Source: JALXCH01 sp964495805
GTDB lineage: Bacteria; Calditrichota; Calditrichia; RBG-13-44-9
Length of the DNA: 55,994 nucleotides
Assembly (NCBI GenBank): GCA_964495805.1
Contig: CAZBWV010000021.1
Span: forward strand, 1-55,994
Direction: 5' to 3'
In this document: positions 33,419 through 41,991 of the stretch, one piece after another
How positions within the stretch are numbered: position 1 is the stretch's first letter
How the letters are laid out: every line of letters starts with the position of its first letter
The notes under the pieces: model-generated
Database searches by the model: none
What the model saw: only the letters and a program-made list of their open reading frames with translations
Told to the model about the DNA's origin: nothing
Position numbers and translations under genes: made by a program

Positions 33419-34513
33419 ATGCCGTCCCTGCAAAAGCGTGTCCTGATCGTGGATGATGAAGAAGATCTGACCTGGACCCTCAGCAAGAAATTATCCAAAG
33501 ATAGCGATAAATTTCAACTAACCTGCGTAAATTCCGGTCGCGAAGCTATTGAAGCACTCAACCAGTTACCATTCGACCTGGTAATTACCGATGTGCGCAT
33601 GCCAGAAGTATCCGGCCTGGAATTGTTGATGGAAATTAAGCAGAAATATCCCCACACCAAAGTTATCATTATGACTGCTTACGGTTCCTCCGACGTGCAG
33701 AAGGAAGCGACTGAACGCGGCTGTTTCCGTTATATTGAGAAGCCGTTCGAGATTAACGAATTGCGCGAGCTGATTCTGGATGCGCTCACAGAAAAGAAAG
33801 GTTTCCGTGGCAGTGTGTCAGATTTCCATCTGTCGGACATTGTACAGCTAAATTGCCTGGGAAGGTTGACCTCTGCCCTGGAAGTTAAGAACGAGCAGGA
33901 GACCGGTTACATCTACTTTGAAGAAGGGAATATCGTTCATGCGGAAACCGGGCATCTGGAGGGGGAGAATGCATTTTATTACATCATGACCTGGCAGGGA
34001 GGCGAATTTGCGGTAAAGCGAAACATGAAGGCACCACGGGAGACCATTCAAAAAAATTGGCAGAGTTTGCTACTGGAAGCCATGCGTCGGCTGGATGAGA
34101 GTTCGGCGGGTGTGGTGGAAGAAAAAGAGCGCGAAAAGCGTCAGATTATTCACAAGATTCGCTGGGCGCTGAATCCTTTGCTGAAAAGCCGGGGCGTGGA
34201 TTTTATTCTGGTGCACAATCGCGCAGGTTTTCCAATCACTTTTCTACCGGAATCGGAAGAAGGGAATCTGGAAGCCACTGATCTGGGCAACCAGCTTTCA
34301 GTGTTTTTCAACGATTTGAAAAAATTGCAGAAGCACCTCCAGGCACATCCCCCGGAATTTCTGGAAATGCGCCTGGGAAATTTGATTCTGCTGACGCTGA
34401 AAATTCTTAAACGCGATGCTTACATTACCGTTCTGGCTGAACCTTCTGCCAATGTGGGACTTTTACGTGTTGAATTGAATAAAGCTGCCCGGGAGATTCA
34501 ACCACTGGTATAA
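33419..34513 (+). CDS. Response regulator: REC - DUF4388 - roadblock/LC7-like
   Basis: 364 aa. Receiver domain 1-120 with VDDEED, phospho-Asp in LVITDVRMPEVSG, and Lys in EKPF. A DUF4388 (PATAN-like) domain follows (FRGSVSDFHLSDIVQL ... GYIYFEEGNIVHAETG), then a short charged linker. The C-terminal about 120 residues resemble roadblock/LC7/MglB proteins. Such regulators act through protein contacts with small GTPases or motility/polarity machinery rather than DNA. No kinase is adjacent; the hybrid kinase at 19841 is a candidate partner only by guesswork. AAGGAGAG before the ATG. Confidence 0.87.
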   Translation: MPSLQKRVLIVDDEEDLTWTLSKKLSKDSDKFQLTCVNSGREAIEALNQLPFDLVITDVRMPEVSGLELLMEIKQKYPHTKVIIMTAYGSSDVQKEATERGCFRYIEKPFEINELRELILDALTEKKGFRGSVSDFHLSDIVQLNCLGRLTSALEVKNEQETGYIYFEEGNIVHAETGHLEGENAFYYIMTWQGGEFAVKRNMKAPRETIQKNWQSLLLEAMRRLDESSAGVVEEKEREKRQIIHKIRWALNPLLKSRGVDFILVHNRAGFPITFLPESEEGNLEATDLGNQLSVFFNDLKKLQKHLQAHPPEFLEMRLGNLILLTLKILKRDAYITVLAEPSANVGLLRVELNKAAREIQPLV

Positions 34514-34543
34514 AAAAAGAGCGACTTATTGAGTCGCTCTTTT
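34512..34543. terminator. Bidirectional terminator between convergent genes
   Basis: An 11-bp stem pairs AAAGAGCGACT at 34516-34526 with AGTCGCTCTTT at 34532-34542 around a TATTG loop. The plus side has only a short T run, while the minus side has a long one (the A run from 34512), so it serves the DUF1015 gene best and the response regulator gene too. It starts right after the response regulator stop. Confidence 0.9.
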
Positions 34544-34565
34544 GAATCTACTCATCTGTTTTCTG

Positions 34566-35813
34566 CTATTCATCCAGTAAATGAACAACCAGACCTGATT
34601 TTAGTTTGGGTTCGAACCAGGTGGATTTAGGTGGCATAATTTTACCCGCATCGGCAATAGCCATCAGTTCTTCAATGGATGTGGGATACATGGCAAAAGC
34701 CACCTTCCACTCCCCGCTGTTCACCCGTTTCTCCAGCTCTTTCAATCCCCGAATCCCACCCACAAAATCAATCCGTTTATCTTTGCGCGGGTCTCCGATG
34801 CCTAAAATGGGGGCTAACAAATTTTCCTGCAGGATGCTTACATCCAGCCGTTTCACCGGGTCCGATTCATCGAAAGTGCCCGGTTTGGGAGTTAATTTGT
34901 ACCAGTTACCTTCCAGATACATGCCGAATTCATGCGTTTTCTGCGGTTTGTAGGGTTGTTCACTTCCCATAAGGGTAACTTCGAACTTTTCCTCCACCCG
35001 GCGGAGAAATTCCTGGGGGGTGAGCCCGTTTAAATCTTTTACCACGCGATTGTAATCCAGAATCTGCATCTGATTGTGGGGAAAAATAACCGTCAGAAAG
35101 TAATTGTATTCCTCCTGGCCGGTGTGGTTGGGATTCTCCTTCCGTTTGATTTCCCGTACCCGCTGGGCTGCGGCAGATCGATGATGACCATCCGCCACGT
35201 ACAGCACATCCACCTGCTGGAAAAGTTCAATCAGTTTCTGGATTGTGGCATCGTCCTCCACCATCCATAGGGTGTGGCGAACACCATCGGAGGTGAAATC
35301 GTACTCCGGTTCACCCTGCATAATGTGATGAATGACTGCGTCAATCTCCGGACGGGCTTTGTAGGTGAGAAATACCGGTCCTACCTGAGCGTTCTGGTAC
35401 AGGATATGTTTCACCCGGTCGTCTTCTTTCTCCTGACGGGTCAACTCATGTTTTTTGATAATGTCCTGTTCATATTCATCCACCGAGGCACAGGCTACCA
35501 GGCCCACCTGCTGATGTTCGCCCATAATCTGGCGGTAAATGTAAAACATCGGCTTTTCATCCTGAACCACCACACCTTCCTGGATAAAACGGCGTAAATT
35601 TTCCGCTCCTTTCCGATATACTGCTTCGTCGTACAGAGAAACGGAAGGGTCCAGGTCAATTTCCGGTTTATTTACGTGCAAAAATGTGTAGGGATTGTCT
35701 TTGGCTAATTCGCGTGCTTCCCGGGAATCCAGTACATCGTAGGGTGGGGCTGCTACTTTTTCTGCCAGCTCTTTACGCGGGCGCAAGCCACGAAATGGTC
35801 GTACAGTCGCCAT
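34566..35813 (-). CDS. DUF1015 family protein
   Basis: 415 aa. The N-terminus PFRGLRPRKELAEKVAAPPYDVL and the motif YVADGHHRSAAAQRV near residue 206 are hallmarks of DUF1015 (COG4198). The Asp-Gly-His-His stretch resembles a ParB/Srx-like active centre (ADGHHR), so nucleotide binding is possible, but no function is established to my knowledge. Strong GGAGG before the ATG. Apparently monocistronic. Confidence 0.93.
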   Translation of the reverse strand: MATVRPFRGLRPRKELAEKVAAPPYDVLDSREARELAKDNPYTFLHVNKPEIDLDPSVSLYDEAVYRKGAENLRRFIQEGVVVQDEKPMFYIYRQIMGEHQQVGLVACASVDEYEQDIIKKHELTRQEKEDDRVKHILYQNAQVGPVFLTYKARPEIDAVIHHIMQGEPEYDFTSDGVRHTLWMVEDDATIQKLIELFQQVDVLYVADGHHRSAAAQRVREIKRKENPNHTGQEEYNYFLTVIFPHNQMQILDYNRVVKDLNGLTPQEFLRRVEEKFEVTLMGSEQPYKPQKTHEFGMYLEGNWYKLTPKPGTFDESDPVKRLDVSILQENLLAPILGIGDPRKDKRIDFVGGIRGLKELEKRVNSGEWKVAFAMYPTSIEELMAIADAGKIMPPKSTWFEPKLKSGLVVHLLDE

Positions 35814-36251
35814 ATTGCCTCCATATTTTTAGTTTGTGTCGGCGGAATTTATTGGTTTGCCAGTTGGGAAGCAATGCGGGAAAAATTTTTGTTTTGTAAT
35901 GGGCAAAGTGGAAACACTGGAATCACTAAAGATATTGAATGACTGATTGATGACATCTTGAAATACCTGAAAAAGCGAAAAGTTGAAAAAAGTCAAAGAT
36001 ATCATTTTATGAAATTTTTTAAGTCCGAATTGTCTGCTAAAATAATCGAATCCCGAAGTATGAGATGAGATATGGTTAAGGGCAATGCTTCAGAAGTGAA
36101 GCGGGAGGGTAACTCAGAATTGGCCGGAATGTGATTTGATGCTTCGTGGGTGACCATTTATTATGATATGGAATGAAGGGAGGGGACTTGGTTACTGCCT
36201 TCCCGGAGAGAGAAAATAGTCACGGATCAATTCTTGCCCCCGATCTACAAT
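35814..36251. other. Intergenic region between two minus-strand genes
   Basis: About 440 nt upstream of the DUF1015 gene and downstream of the isomerase terminator. No frame has a ribosome site with convincing protein character, and I see no repeat. It presumably holds the DUF1015 promoter. Confidence 0.5.
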
Positions 36252-36282
36252 AAAAACGCCGGAACCCGCGAGTTCCGGCGTT
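36252..36282 (-). terminator. Rho-independent terminator of the PpiD/SurA-like gene
   Basis: An 11-bp stem pairs AACGCCGGAAC at 36255-36265 with GTTCCGGCGTT at 36272-36282. On the minus strand it runs into TTTTT. It lies 30 nt past the isomerase stop. Confidence 0.92.
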
Positions 36283-36312
36283 CGTCGTTGGGCTATATGA
36301 GTCAATTAATGT

Positions 36313-38115
36313 TTACGAGGCGAAGAATAGCGATCGGTTGTCTTCGATATCGGCATTTTCCTTTAGCTTCTGGTACCATTCGGTAAAGAAGCGTTGACGT
36401 TTTTGACTGAGCAGCTGGTTGCGCAATATATCGTGCTGCTGGGCATATTTCTTTTCGTCAAACGGGGTGCGTTCCAGTACTTCGATGAAATAGAATCCCC
36501 GGTCGGTTTCCAGCATGCCGGAAGGTTTGTGCAATTCCAGAGAAAAAGCTGCTGCTTGAATAGCTGCGCTGCGTCCGATTTTAGGAATCGGTGATCCCCA
36601 ACCAAAACTCACGGTGGAATCCAGCTTCACCTTGTCCTTATCGAAAGCCTGAGCAATTTCTTCGAACGATTTGTTTGCTTTAATCATCTGCTCAATCTTT
36701 TCGGCAAACAATCGGGCACGCTCTTTGCGTTTCTGATGCTCAATTTTACTTTTGCAGATGCCCTTTACTTCTTCAAAAGGTCGGTATCCTTCCGGTTTAA
36801 TTTCCGCCACCTGGAAAACCACATACCCACGTTTGGTCCGGTAAACCCGGGAGATGTCTCCCTTCTTTGCTTTAAACGCCCAATCCGCAGCGGCTTTCAT
36901 GGTACCGAAACCGGGAATGAACCCACGATTGTTAAATTCGGTGGTTTGTTTGATTTCGTATTTCAGTTTATCGGCAGCAACTTTAAATCCTTCCTCTTTA
37001 GCCATTTCCAGGAAGTTATCCGCTTTCCGCTGTGCTTCTTCCAGGGTTAGAGCGCTGGGAGTGAATTTTAGCAGAATGTGAGCGGCGTGAACTTTCTCCT
37101 TGCCGTTCTCTTTTTTCTTCTCAATTACTTTGATGATGTGGAGTCCAAACTGCGTTTTCACCGGTCCTACAATTTCGCCGGGTTTGGCAGAGAACGCTGC
37201 TTTCTCAAATTCTTTCACCATTCTGCCCCGTTCGAAGAAACCCAGGTCGCCGTGGTTGTTTTTCACCGAAGGGTCTTCGGAATATTCATCGGCAAGCTTG
37301 CTGAAATCGGCACCGGATCGGGCATCCTGAATGATGTCTTCTGCCAGGCGATACACCCGGGCGCTGTCTTCCGGTGTGGGCGCAATGGAAAACAACACGT
37401 AGTTCAGTTTCCGCTTTTCTTCCACTTTAAAATCGTCCTTGTGCGCTTCGTAATACCGGCGCATTTCCTCTTCGGTTACCTGAATGGAATCGCTGGCGAA
37501 AGCAGCGGCAGGGATGTACAGATACCGGATGCGGGCTTTCATATTCCGACGCATAAATTCAGCTTTTATCTCTTCCTCAGTCACCATTACCGAAGCGGTG
37601 ATGATATCCTGAAGTTTCTGGTAGGGTAATACTTCCCGATAGTAGTCTTCCACCGGTTTCCAGTTAATCTCCGGATTCTGTAATGCCTGACGATACTTCT
37701 CCATATCGAAGTGGCCGTTGGTCTGAAAGTTTGGGTTCTGCCGGAGTTCCTGAGGCGGGTTCTGGGTAATTTGCAGGTAAATCTCCCGATCGGTCACCAT
37801 AATTTTATGTTTCTTAATTTCTTTGCCCAGCAAAATTCGCTGAATGTAGCTTTCCCAAACCTGATCCCGAAGCTGCTGCATTTTCTCCTCATCCGGTTCC
37901 TGACCGGTGCGTTGCTTCTCCTGTATGTAAGCATTTTGCAGAGCTTTCTGAAATTCCTGGATGGTAATCTTCTGACCGTCAATTTTGCCAACCACATTGG
38001 CACGGGTCTTCAGACCGGTAATGTTCATACCCCATTCCAGTACCATCAATCCCACAAAGGCAATTACCAGAATCCAGATGAACACCCAGGTCATCTCACG
38101 CATTTTGGTCATCAT
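36313..38115 (-). CDS. PpiD/SurA-type membrane-anchored peptidyl-prolyl isomerase
   Basis: 600 aa from the first ATG of an ATGATG pair behind GGAGA. The longer frame to 38169 lacks such a site. One N-terminal membrane helix (WVFIWILVIAFVGLMVLEWG) is followed by a SurA_N-like chaperone domain (VGKIDGQKITIQEFQKAL). A parvulin rotamase domain spans roughly 240-370 (DFSKLADEYSEDPSVKNNHGDLGFFERGRMV ... KTQFGLHIIKV), and a second degenerate parvulin-like region follows (AHILLKF ... VYRTKRGYVVFQV). It helps fold exported proteins in the periplasm, which suits a genome with large secreted cargo. Divergent from mutM. Confidence 0.9.
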   Translation of the reverse strand: MMTKMREMTWVFIWILVIAFVGLMVLEWGMNITGLKTRANVVGKIDGQKITIQEFQKALQNAYIQEKQRTGQEPDEEKMQQLRDQVWESYIQRILLGKEIKKHKIMVTDREIYLQITQNPPQELRQNPNFQTNGHFDMEKYRQALQNPEINWKPVEDYYREVLPYQKLQDIITASVMVTEEEIKAEFMRRNMKARIRYLYIPAAAFASDSIQVTEEEMRRYYEAHKDDFKVEEKRKLNYVLFSIAPTPEDSARVYRLAEDIIQDARSGADFSKLADEYSEDPSVKNNHGDLGFFERGRMVKEFEKAAFSAKPGEIVGPVKTQFGLHIIKVIEKKKENGKEKVHAAHILLKFTPSALTLEEAQRKADNFLEMAKEEGFKVAADKLKYEIKQTTEFNNRGFIPGFGTMKAAADWAFKAKKGDISRVYRTKRGYVVFQVAEIKPEGYRPFEEVKGICKSKIEHQKRKERARLFAEKIEQMIKANKSFEEIAQAFDKDKVKLDSTVSFGWGSPIPKIGRSAAIQAAAFSLELHKPSGMLETDRGFYFIEVLERTPFDEKKYAQQHDILRNQLLSQKRQRFFTEWYQKLKENADIEDNRSLFFAS

Positions 38116-38311
38116 AAAGCAGAGGTCTCCTTCATTTATTTCGTGGCTTTTCCGTTCAAAAAACAGCACGGAATTTAATTTTGAAACAGCATAAAATCAA
38201 TTTAAATAATAAATTTGTACCTATCCGGAAAAAATGTTTGATATATTGGCCGACGGTGTGCGGGAGGCAAAAATAGTTTGTCCGGTTAATAAATAATTTG
38301 GAGAACGAACC

Positions 38312-39118
38312 ATGCCCGAATTACCGGAAGTGGAGGTGATTGCCCGACAGATTCGGGAAGCGTACCTGGGAAAATGTTTGAGACGGGTGATTGCCCGCCC
38401 GGTGCGGATGTATCAGAATATTGCGCCGGAAGAATTTGCCCGGCAGCTATCACACGGTTGCCTGAAACAGGTAGAACGCTACGGGAAGTGGATGTACTGG
38501 CAGGTGGACGCTCTTTACCCGGTGTTCCATCTGGGAATGTCCGGTATTTTTCTGAAGCGTAAAGAAGATTCCCGGCACCCGGAACACATTCATCTGGAGT
38601 TCTATTTTGATGATGGCAGCCAGTTGTTCTTTCAGGACACACGAAAATTTGGTAAAATTTATCTGTACCGCCAGCCCCCTCAGTGGCATCAGTTGGGAGT
38701 GGACCCTACCAAAGAAAATTTCACTTTAAATAAATTCAAGGAATTATTACATTTAAAGGGTGTACGAATTAAATCGTTGCTCATGGATCAACAGGTTATT
38801 GCCGGAATTGGCAACATCTACGCCAGTGAAATTTTATTCCGTGCCGGTATCAGCCCTTTCCGATCGGCAAAGAAAATTGACGACCGGGAAGCCGAGCGAT
38901 TGTACCACGCCATCCATACGGTATTACGGGAAGCAATTGAACGGTTTGGTACAACCTATCGTGCCTATCGTACGGTGGATGGTACCACCGGGAGCAACCA
39001 GCAATTTTTGAAAGTATATCATCGGGAGGGGGAACCGTGTCCTGTATGCGGAACACCCATTCGTAAAGCAATGATCGATAATCGGTCCACCTTTTACTGC
39101 GAACGATGCCAGAGGTAA
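38312..39118 (+). CDS. mutM: Formamidopyrimidine-DNA glycosylase
   Basis: 268 aa. Removes oxidised purines and nicks the abasic site. The mature N-terminus PELPEVE supplies the catalytic Pro and Glu. The beta-hairpin Lys is in RYGKWMYW, the helix-two-turn-helix region is VIAGIGNIYASEILFRAGISP, and the C-terminal zinc finger is CPVCGTPI ... FYCERCQ. ATG with GGAGA. First gene of a plus-strand run with a 3-nt gap to the SAM-hydrolase-like gene. Confidence 0.97.
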   Translation: MPELPEVEVIARQIREAYLGKCLRRVIARPVRMYQNIAPEEFARQLSHGCLKQVERYGKWMYWQVDALYPVFHLGMSGIFLKRKEDSRHPEHIHLEFYFDDGSQLFFQDTRKFGKIYLYRQPPQWHQLGVDPTKENFTLNKFKELLHLKGVRIKSLLMDQQVIAGIGNIYASEILFRAGISPFRSAKKIDDREAERLYHAIHTVLREAIERFGTTYRAYRTVDGTTGSNQQFLKVYHREGEPCPVCGTPIRKAMIDNRSTFYCERCQR

Positions 39119-39121
39119 AGG

Positions 39122-39910
39122 ATGAAACAATATTCGCGTTTGGTAACATTGCTAACTGATTTTGGCACCGAGGACGGTTACGTGGGAGCGATGAAGGGCG
39201 TGCTTTTCCGATCCGTTCCACAGGTAAGTGTGGTGGATATTTCTCACGAGATTGAGCCGTATGCCATCCGGCAGGCGGCATTTGCCCTGTTGAATTATTA
39301 TCACTATTTCCCCGCTGGCACGGTGCATGTGGTGGTAGTGGACCCGGGAGTGGGAACTGCCCGGAGCGGACTGGTGGTGGAGACCCGGGATTATTTCTTT
39401 GTCGGACCGGATAACGGTGTGTTCTCCTTTGTGTACGAGCGGGAGAATTTTAAGGCTTATCGTATTCGCGAGGAACTTTTTGGCGAACAGGTAAGTCCCA
39501 CTTTTCATGGCCGGGATGTGTTTGCACCGGCGGCAGCGCAATTACTGAACGGGAAGGAACCAAAAGCATTTACCGAACCGGTAGAGCAACTGGAGTCGTT
39601 TTACGTGGGATTTCAGCAGAAGGATGACAACCAGCTGGCTTTGCAGGTTATTCACATCGACCATTTCGGGAATCTGGTGCTCAATTTCACCCGGGACGAT
39701 TTCCGGAAGCTCAACCTTCCGGAAACGGTGAAAATTAAATTCAAAAACGGTTTTCTGTACGGAATTCAGCGTACTTTTGCTGATGCGGCAGAAGGACAGG
39801 TGCTGGCTTTGTGGGACAGCAGCGGGTTTTTGCAGATTGCCCAAAACCGCGGCAATGCTGCCCGTTTGCTGCAAATGGAAATTGGAGACACAGTTCTGCT
39901 ACAGTGGTAG
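39122..39910 (+). CDS. SAM hydroxide adenosyltransferase (DUF62) family protein
   Basis: 262 aa. The N-terminal LTDFGTEDGYVGAMKG and VHVVVVDPGVGT and the central FVGPDNGVFSFV are signature elements of the duf62/SAM hydroxide adenosyltransferase family, related to fluorinases. Members hydrolyse S-adenosylmethionine to adenosine and methionine; the physiological role is unclear. Ribosome site AGAGG/AAAGG just before the ATG. Lies between mutM and ybbR. Confidence 0.93.
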   Translation: MKQYSRLVTLLTDFGTEDGYVGAMKGVLFRSVPQVSVVDISHEIEPYAIRQAAFALLNYYHYFPAGTVHVVVVDPGVGTARSGLVVETRDYFFVGPDNGVFSFVYERENFKAYRIREELFGEQVSPTFHGRDVFAPAAAQLLNGKEPKAFTEPVEQLESFYVGFQQKDDNQLALQVIHIDHFGNLVLNFTRDDFRKLNLPETVKIKFKNGFLYGIQRTFADAAEGQVLALWDSSGFLQIAQNRGNAARLLQMEIGDTVLLQW

Positions 39911-39985
39911 TGCGATCCGAAACTACCCAGCCGGTTCCGGACACCCGGCTGTTTAACGGAAAGTTAATAATTGTGGATGAAGTGA

Positions 39986-40939
39986 ATGGGAAACTGGAAG
40001 AACAGTCAGTTTCATAAAAATTACAAAACCATCATTGCTTCCGTACTGCTGGCATTTTTGCTCTGGTTCATGGTGAAAATGAATAAAGTGTACGAGTATT
40101 CGCTGGACATTCCCATTCACTACATCAATATTGATTCGGATAAAATTTTTAAGTATCCGCAGTTTCAGCAGGTACGGGTGGGTTTTGTGGGTAAGGGGCT
40201 GGACTTGCTGCGCCTGCCGTTTTATCACCTGGAATATCAGATAGATTTGTCGGGATTTCCCATGCACACCGAACTGGATCTGGCTGCCCATCCCGAGTAT
40301 GTGAAATTCCCGGGTGAGCTGCAGGTATCGGTTAAATCGGTGATTCGACCACGCATGCTCACTATCGAACTGGATCGAAAAGTGGAACGCAAATTACCGG
40401 TGAAAGTGGTCTATCGTATTCAAACGCCCCCGGGATATTTGCTGGCCGGTGTGCAACCGGAGCCGGATTCCGTGCTGGTAATTGGACCTGCTGCTTACTT
40501 CCGGGAAGCGCGGGAGATGTTTACAGTGAAGAAGGAATTCCCGCCCCGCGAGCGCCCCTTTACCGTGGAGTTTCCCATTCAGAAACCGGAAAAATTTTAC
40601 ACGGAAATTCACCCGGAAAAAGTACGGGTTCGTTTCGACATTCAGCGGCTGGCGGAACGGTTAATTTCCGATGTCCCGGTGGAAGTGGTCAATGTGCCCC
40701 GCAATATGCGGGTAATTCCTTTGCCCTCCACCGCTGCCATTTATGTAAAAGGGGGCGAAAAGCTGCTGGCCGAACTGACTCCGGACGATTTCAAAATTCG
40801 CATCGATTTCCGACGGGACTGGCATCCGGGAACCCGCACGGTGAAAGCGGATATTATTACACAGGCAGACATCCTGTACGTGGAGAGTCGTCCCTCCCGA
40901 TTTGAGTTGATTGTACAGAAAGTCAACGGTAAGAAGTGA
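39986..40939 (+). CDS. YbbR-like domain protein
   Basis: 317 aa. One N-terminal membrane helix (IIASVLLAFLLWFMVKMN) precedes repeated YbbR-type beta domains (DIPIHYINI ... VRVGFVGKGLDLLRL; a second from about residue 130 with PVKVVYRIQTPPGYLL; a third near 220). In Firmicutes YbbR/CdaR partners with the diadenylate cyclase CdaA, but no cyclase or glmM gene lies next to it here. The stop TGA overlaps a possible GTG start of tsaD. Confidence 0.85.
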   Translation: MGNWKNSQFHKNYKTIIASVLLAFLLWFMVKMNKVYEYSLDIPIHYINIDSDKIFKYPQFQQVRVGFVGKGLDLLRLPFYHLEYQIDLSGFPMHTELDLAAHPEYVKFPGELQVSVKSVIRPRMLTIELDRKVERKLPVKVVYRIQTPPGYLLAGVQPEPDSVLVIGPAAYFREAREMFTVKKEFPPRERPFTVEFPIQKPEKFYTEIHPEKVRVRFDIQRLAERLISDVPVEVVNVPRNMRVIPLPSTAAIYVKGGEKLLAELTPDDFKIRIDFRRDWHPGTRTVKADIITQADILYVESRPSRFELIVQKVNGKK

Positions 40940-40965
40940 ATCCGATAGCGGAAAAGCAACAGAAA

Positions 40966-41985
40966 ATGAGTGATTACCAATTTCAATACATTCTGGGAAT
41001 TGAAACCAGCTGCGACGAAACCTCTGCAGCGGTCATCACCCCCGATGCGGTGTTATCCAACGTTATTTCTTCGCAGGCGGTGCACTTGCAATTTGGCGGT
41101 GTGGTCCCGGAGCTGGCTTCCCGGGCTCATCTGCGTAAGATAATTCCCATTGTGGAACAGGCTTTACAACAGGCGGAAGTCCCATTCTCCCGAATCGATG
41201 CCATTGCGGTAACGCAGGGGCCGGGACTGATTGGCGCCCTGCTGGTAGGGGTAAACTATGCCAAAGGCCTGGCTATGGGATTGGATATTCCCATGGTGGG
41301 GGTGAACCATATTGAAGGGCACATATACGCGAATTTTCTGGAGGGGAAAGAGATACCGTTTCCGGTGCTGGCGCTGGTGGTGTCCGGTGGTCACACACAG
41401 ATTGTGCTGATTCGCAAGCCGCTGGAGTACCATTTAATCGGCCAGACGCTGGATGATGCCGCCGGGGAGGCATTCGATAAGGTAGCCAAGCTACTCAAAT
41501 TGCCCTATCCCGGAGGTCCGGAAATCGACCGACGGGCTGCCCGGGGAAATCCCGACTATGTGCGTTTTCCACGTGCCATCATGAAAGAAAACAATTTTAA
41601 TTTTAGTTACAGTGGATTAAAAACGGCGGTTTTGAATTTTATTCAGGAAAAAGGAGAAGATGTCGTACAGGCGCACCTTGACGATATTTGCGCTTCGTTT
41701 CAGCAGGCGGCAGTGGAAGTTCTGGTGAAAAAGACTGTGGCGGCGGCGCGAAGGTATCAGATTCGACACATCCTGCTGGCTGGTGGTGTGGCGGCGAACT
41801 CCCTGCTAAGGGATTGGATGAGCCGGGAAGCCGGAAAATTTCATCTGCAGGTGCATTTCCCGCCGCTGAAATATTGCACCGATAATGCCGCCATGATTGC
41901 CCGGGCAGGATTGGAACATCTGCGCCTGGGACGTTTCAGCACACTGGAAATGAACGCGTATCCCTCCATGCCACTGGAGTCGTGA
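40966..41985 (+). CDS. tsaD: tRNA N6-adenosine threonylcarbamoyltransferase
   Basis: 339 aa from the ATG at 40966; a GTG at 40936 overlapping the ybbR stop is an alternative that adds ten residues. Catalyses the last step of t6A37 formation on ANN-decoding tRNAs, with TsaB/TsaE. The N-terminal ILGIETSCDETSAAV, the metal-binding NHIEGH, and CTDNAAMIA near the C-terminus with the metal Asp are all present. Kae1/TsaD actin-like fold. Neither start has a strong ribosome site, so coupling to ybbR is plausible. Confidence 0.95.
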   Translation: MSDYQFQYILGIETSCDETSAAVITPDAVLSNVISSQAVHLQFGGVVPELASRAHLRKIIPIVEQALQQAEVPFSRIDAIAVTQGPGLIGALLVGVNYAKGLAMGLDIPMVGVNHIEGHIYANFLEGKEIPFPVLALVVSGGHTQIVLIRKPLEYHLIGQTLDDAAGEAFDKVAKLLKLPYPGGPEIDRRAARGNPDYVRFPRAIMKENNFNFSYSGLKTAVLNFIQEKGEDVVQAHLDDICASFQQAAVEVLVKKTVAAARRYQIRHILLAGGVAANSLLRDWMSREAGKFHLQVHFPPLKYCTDNAAMIARAGLEHLRLGRFSTLEMNAYPSMPLES

Positions 41986-41991
41986 AGAGTT

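Noticed and set aside
36000..36240. Possible small RNA or short gene in the gap downstream of the isomerase gene
   Set aside because: No promoter-like pair, hairpin with T run on the plus strand or protein-like frame could be supported.
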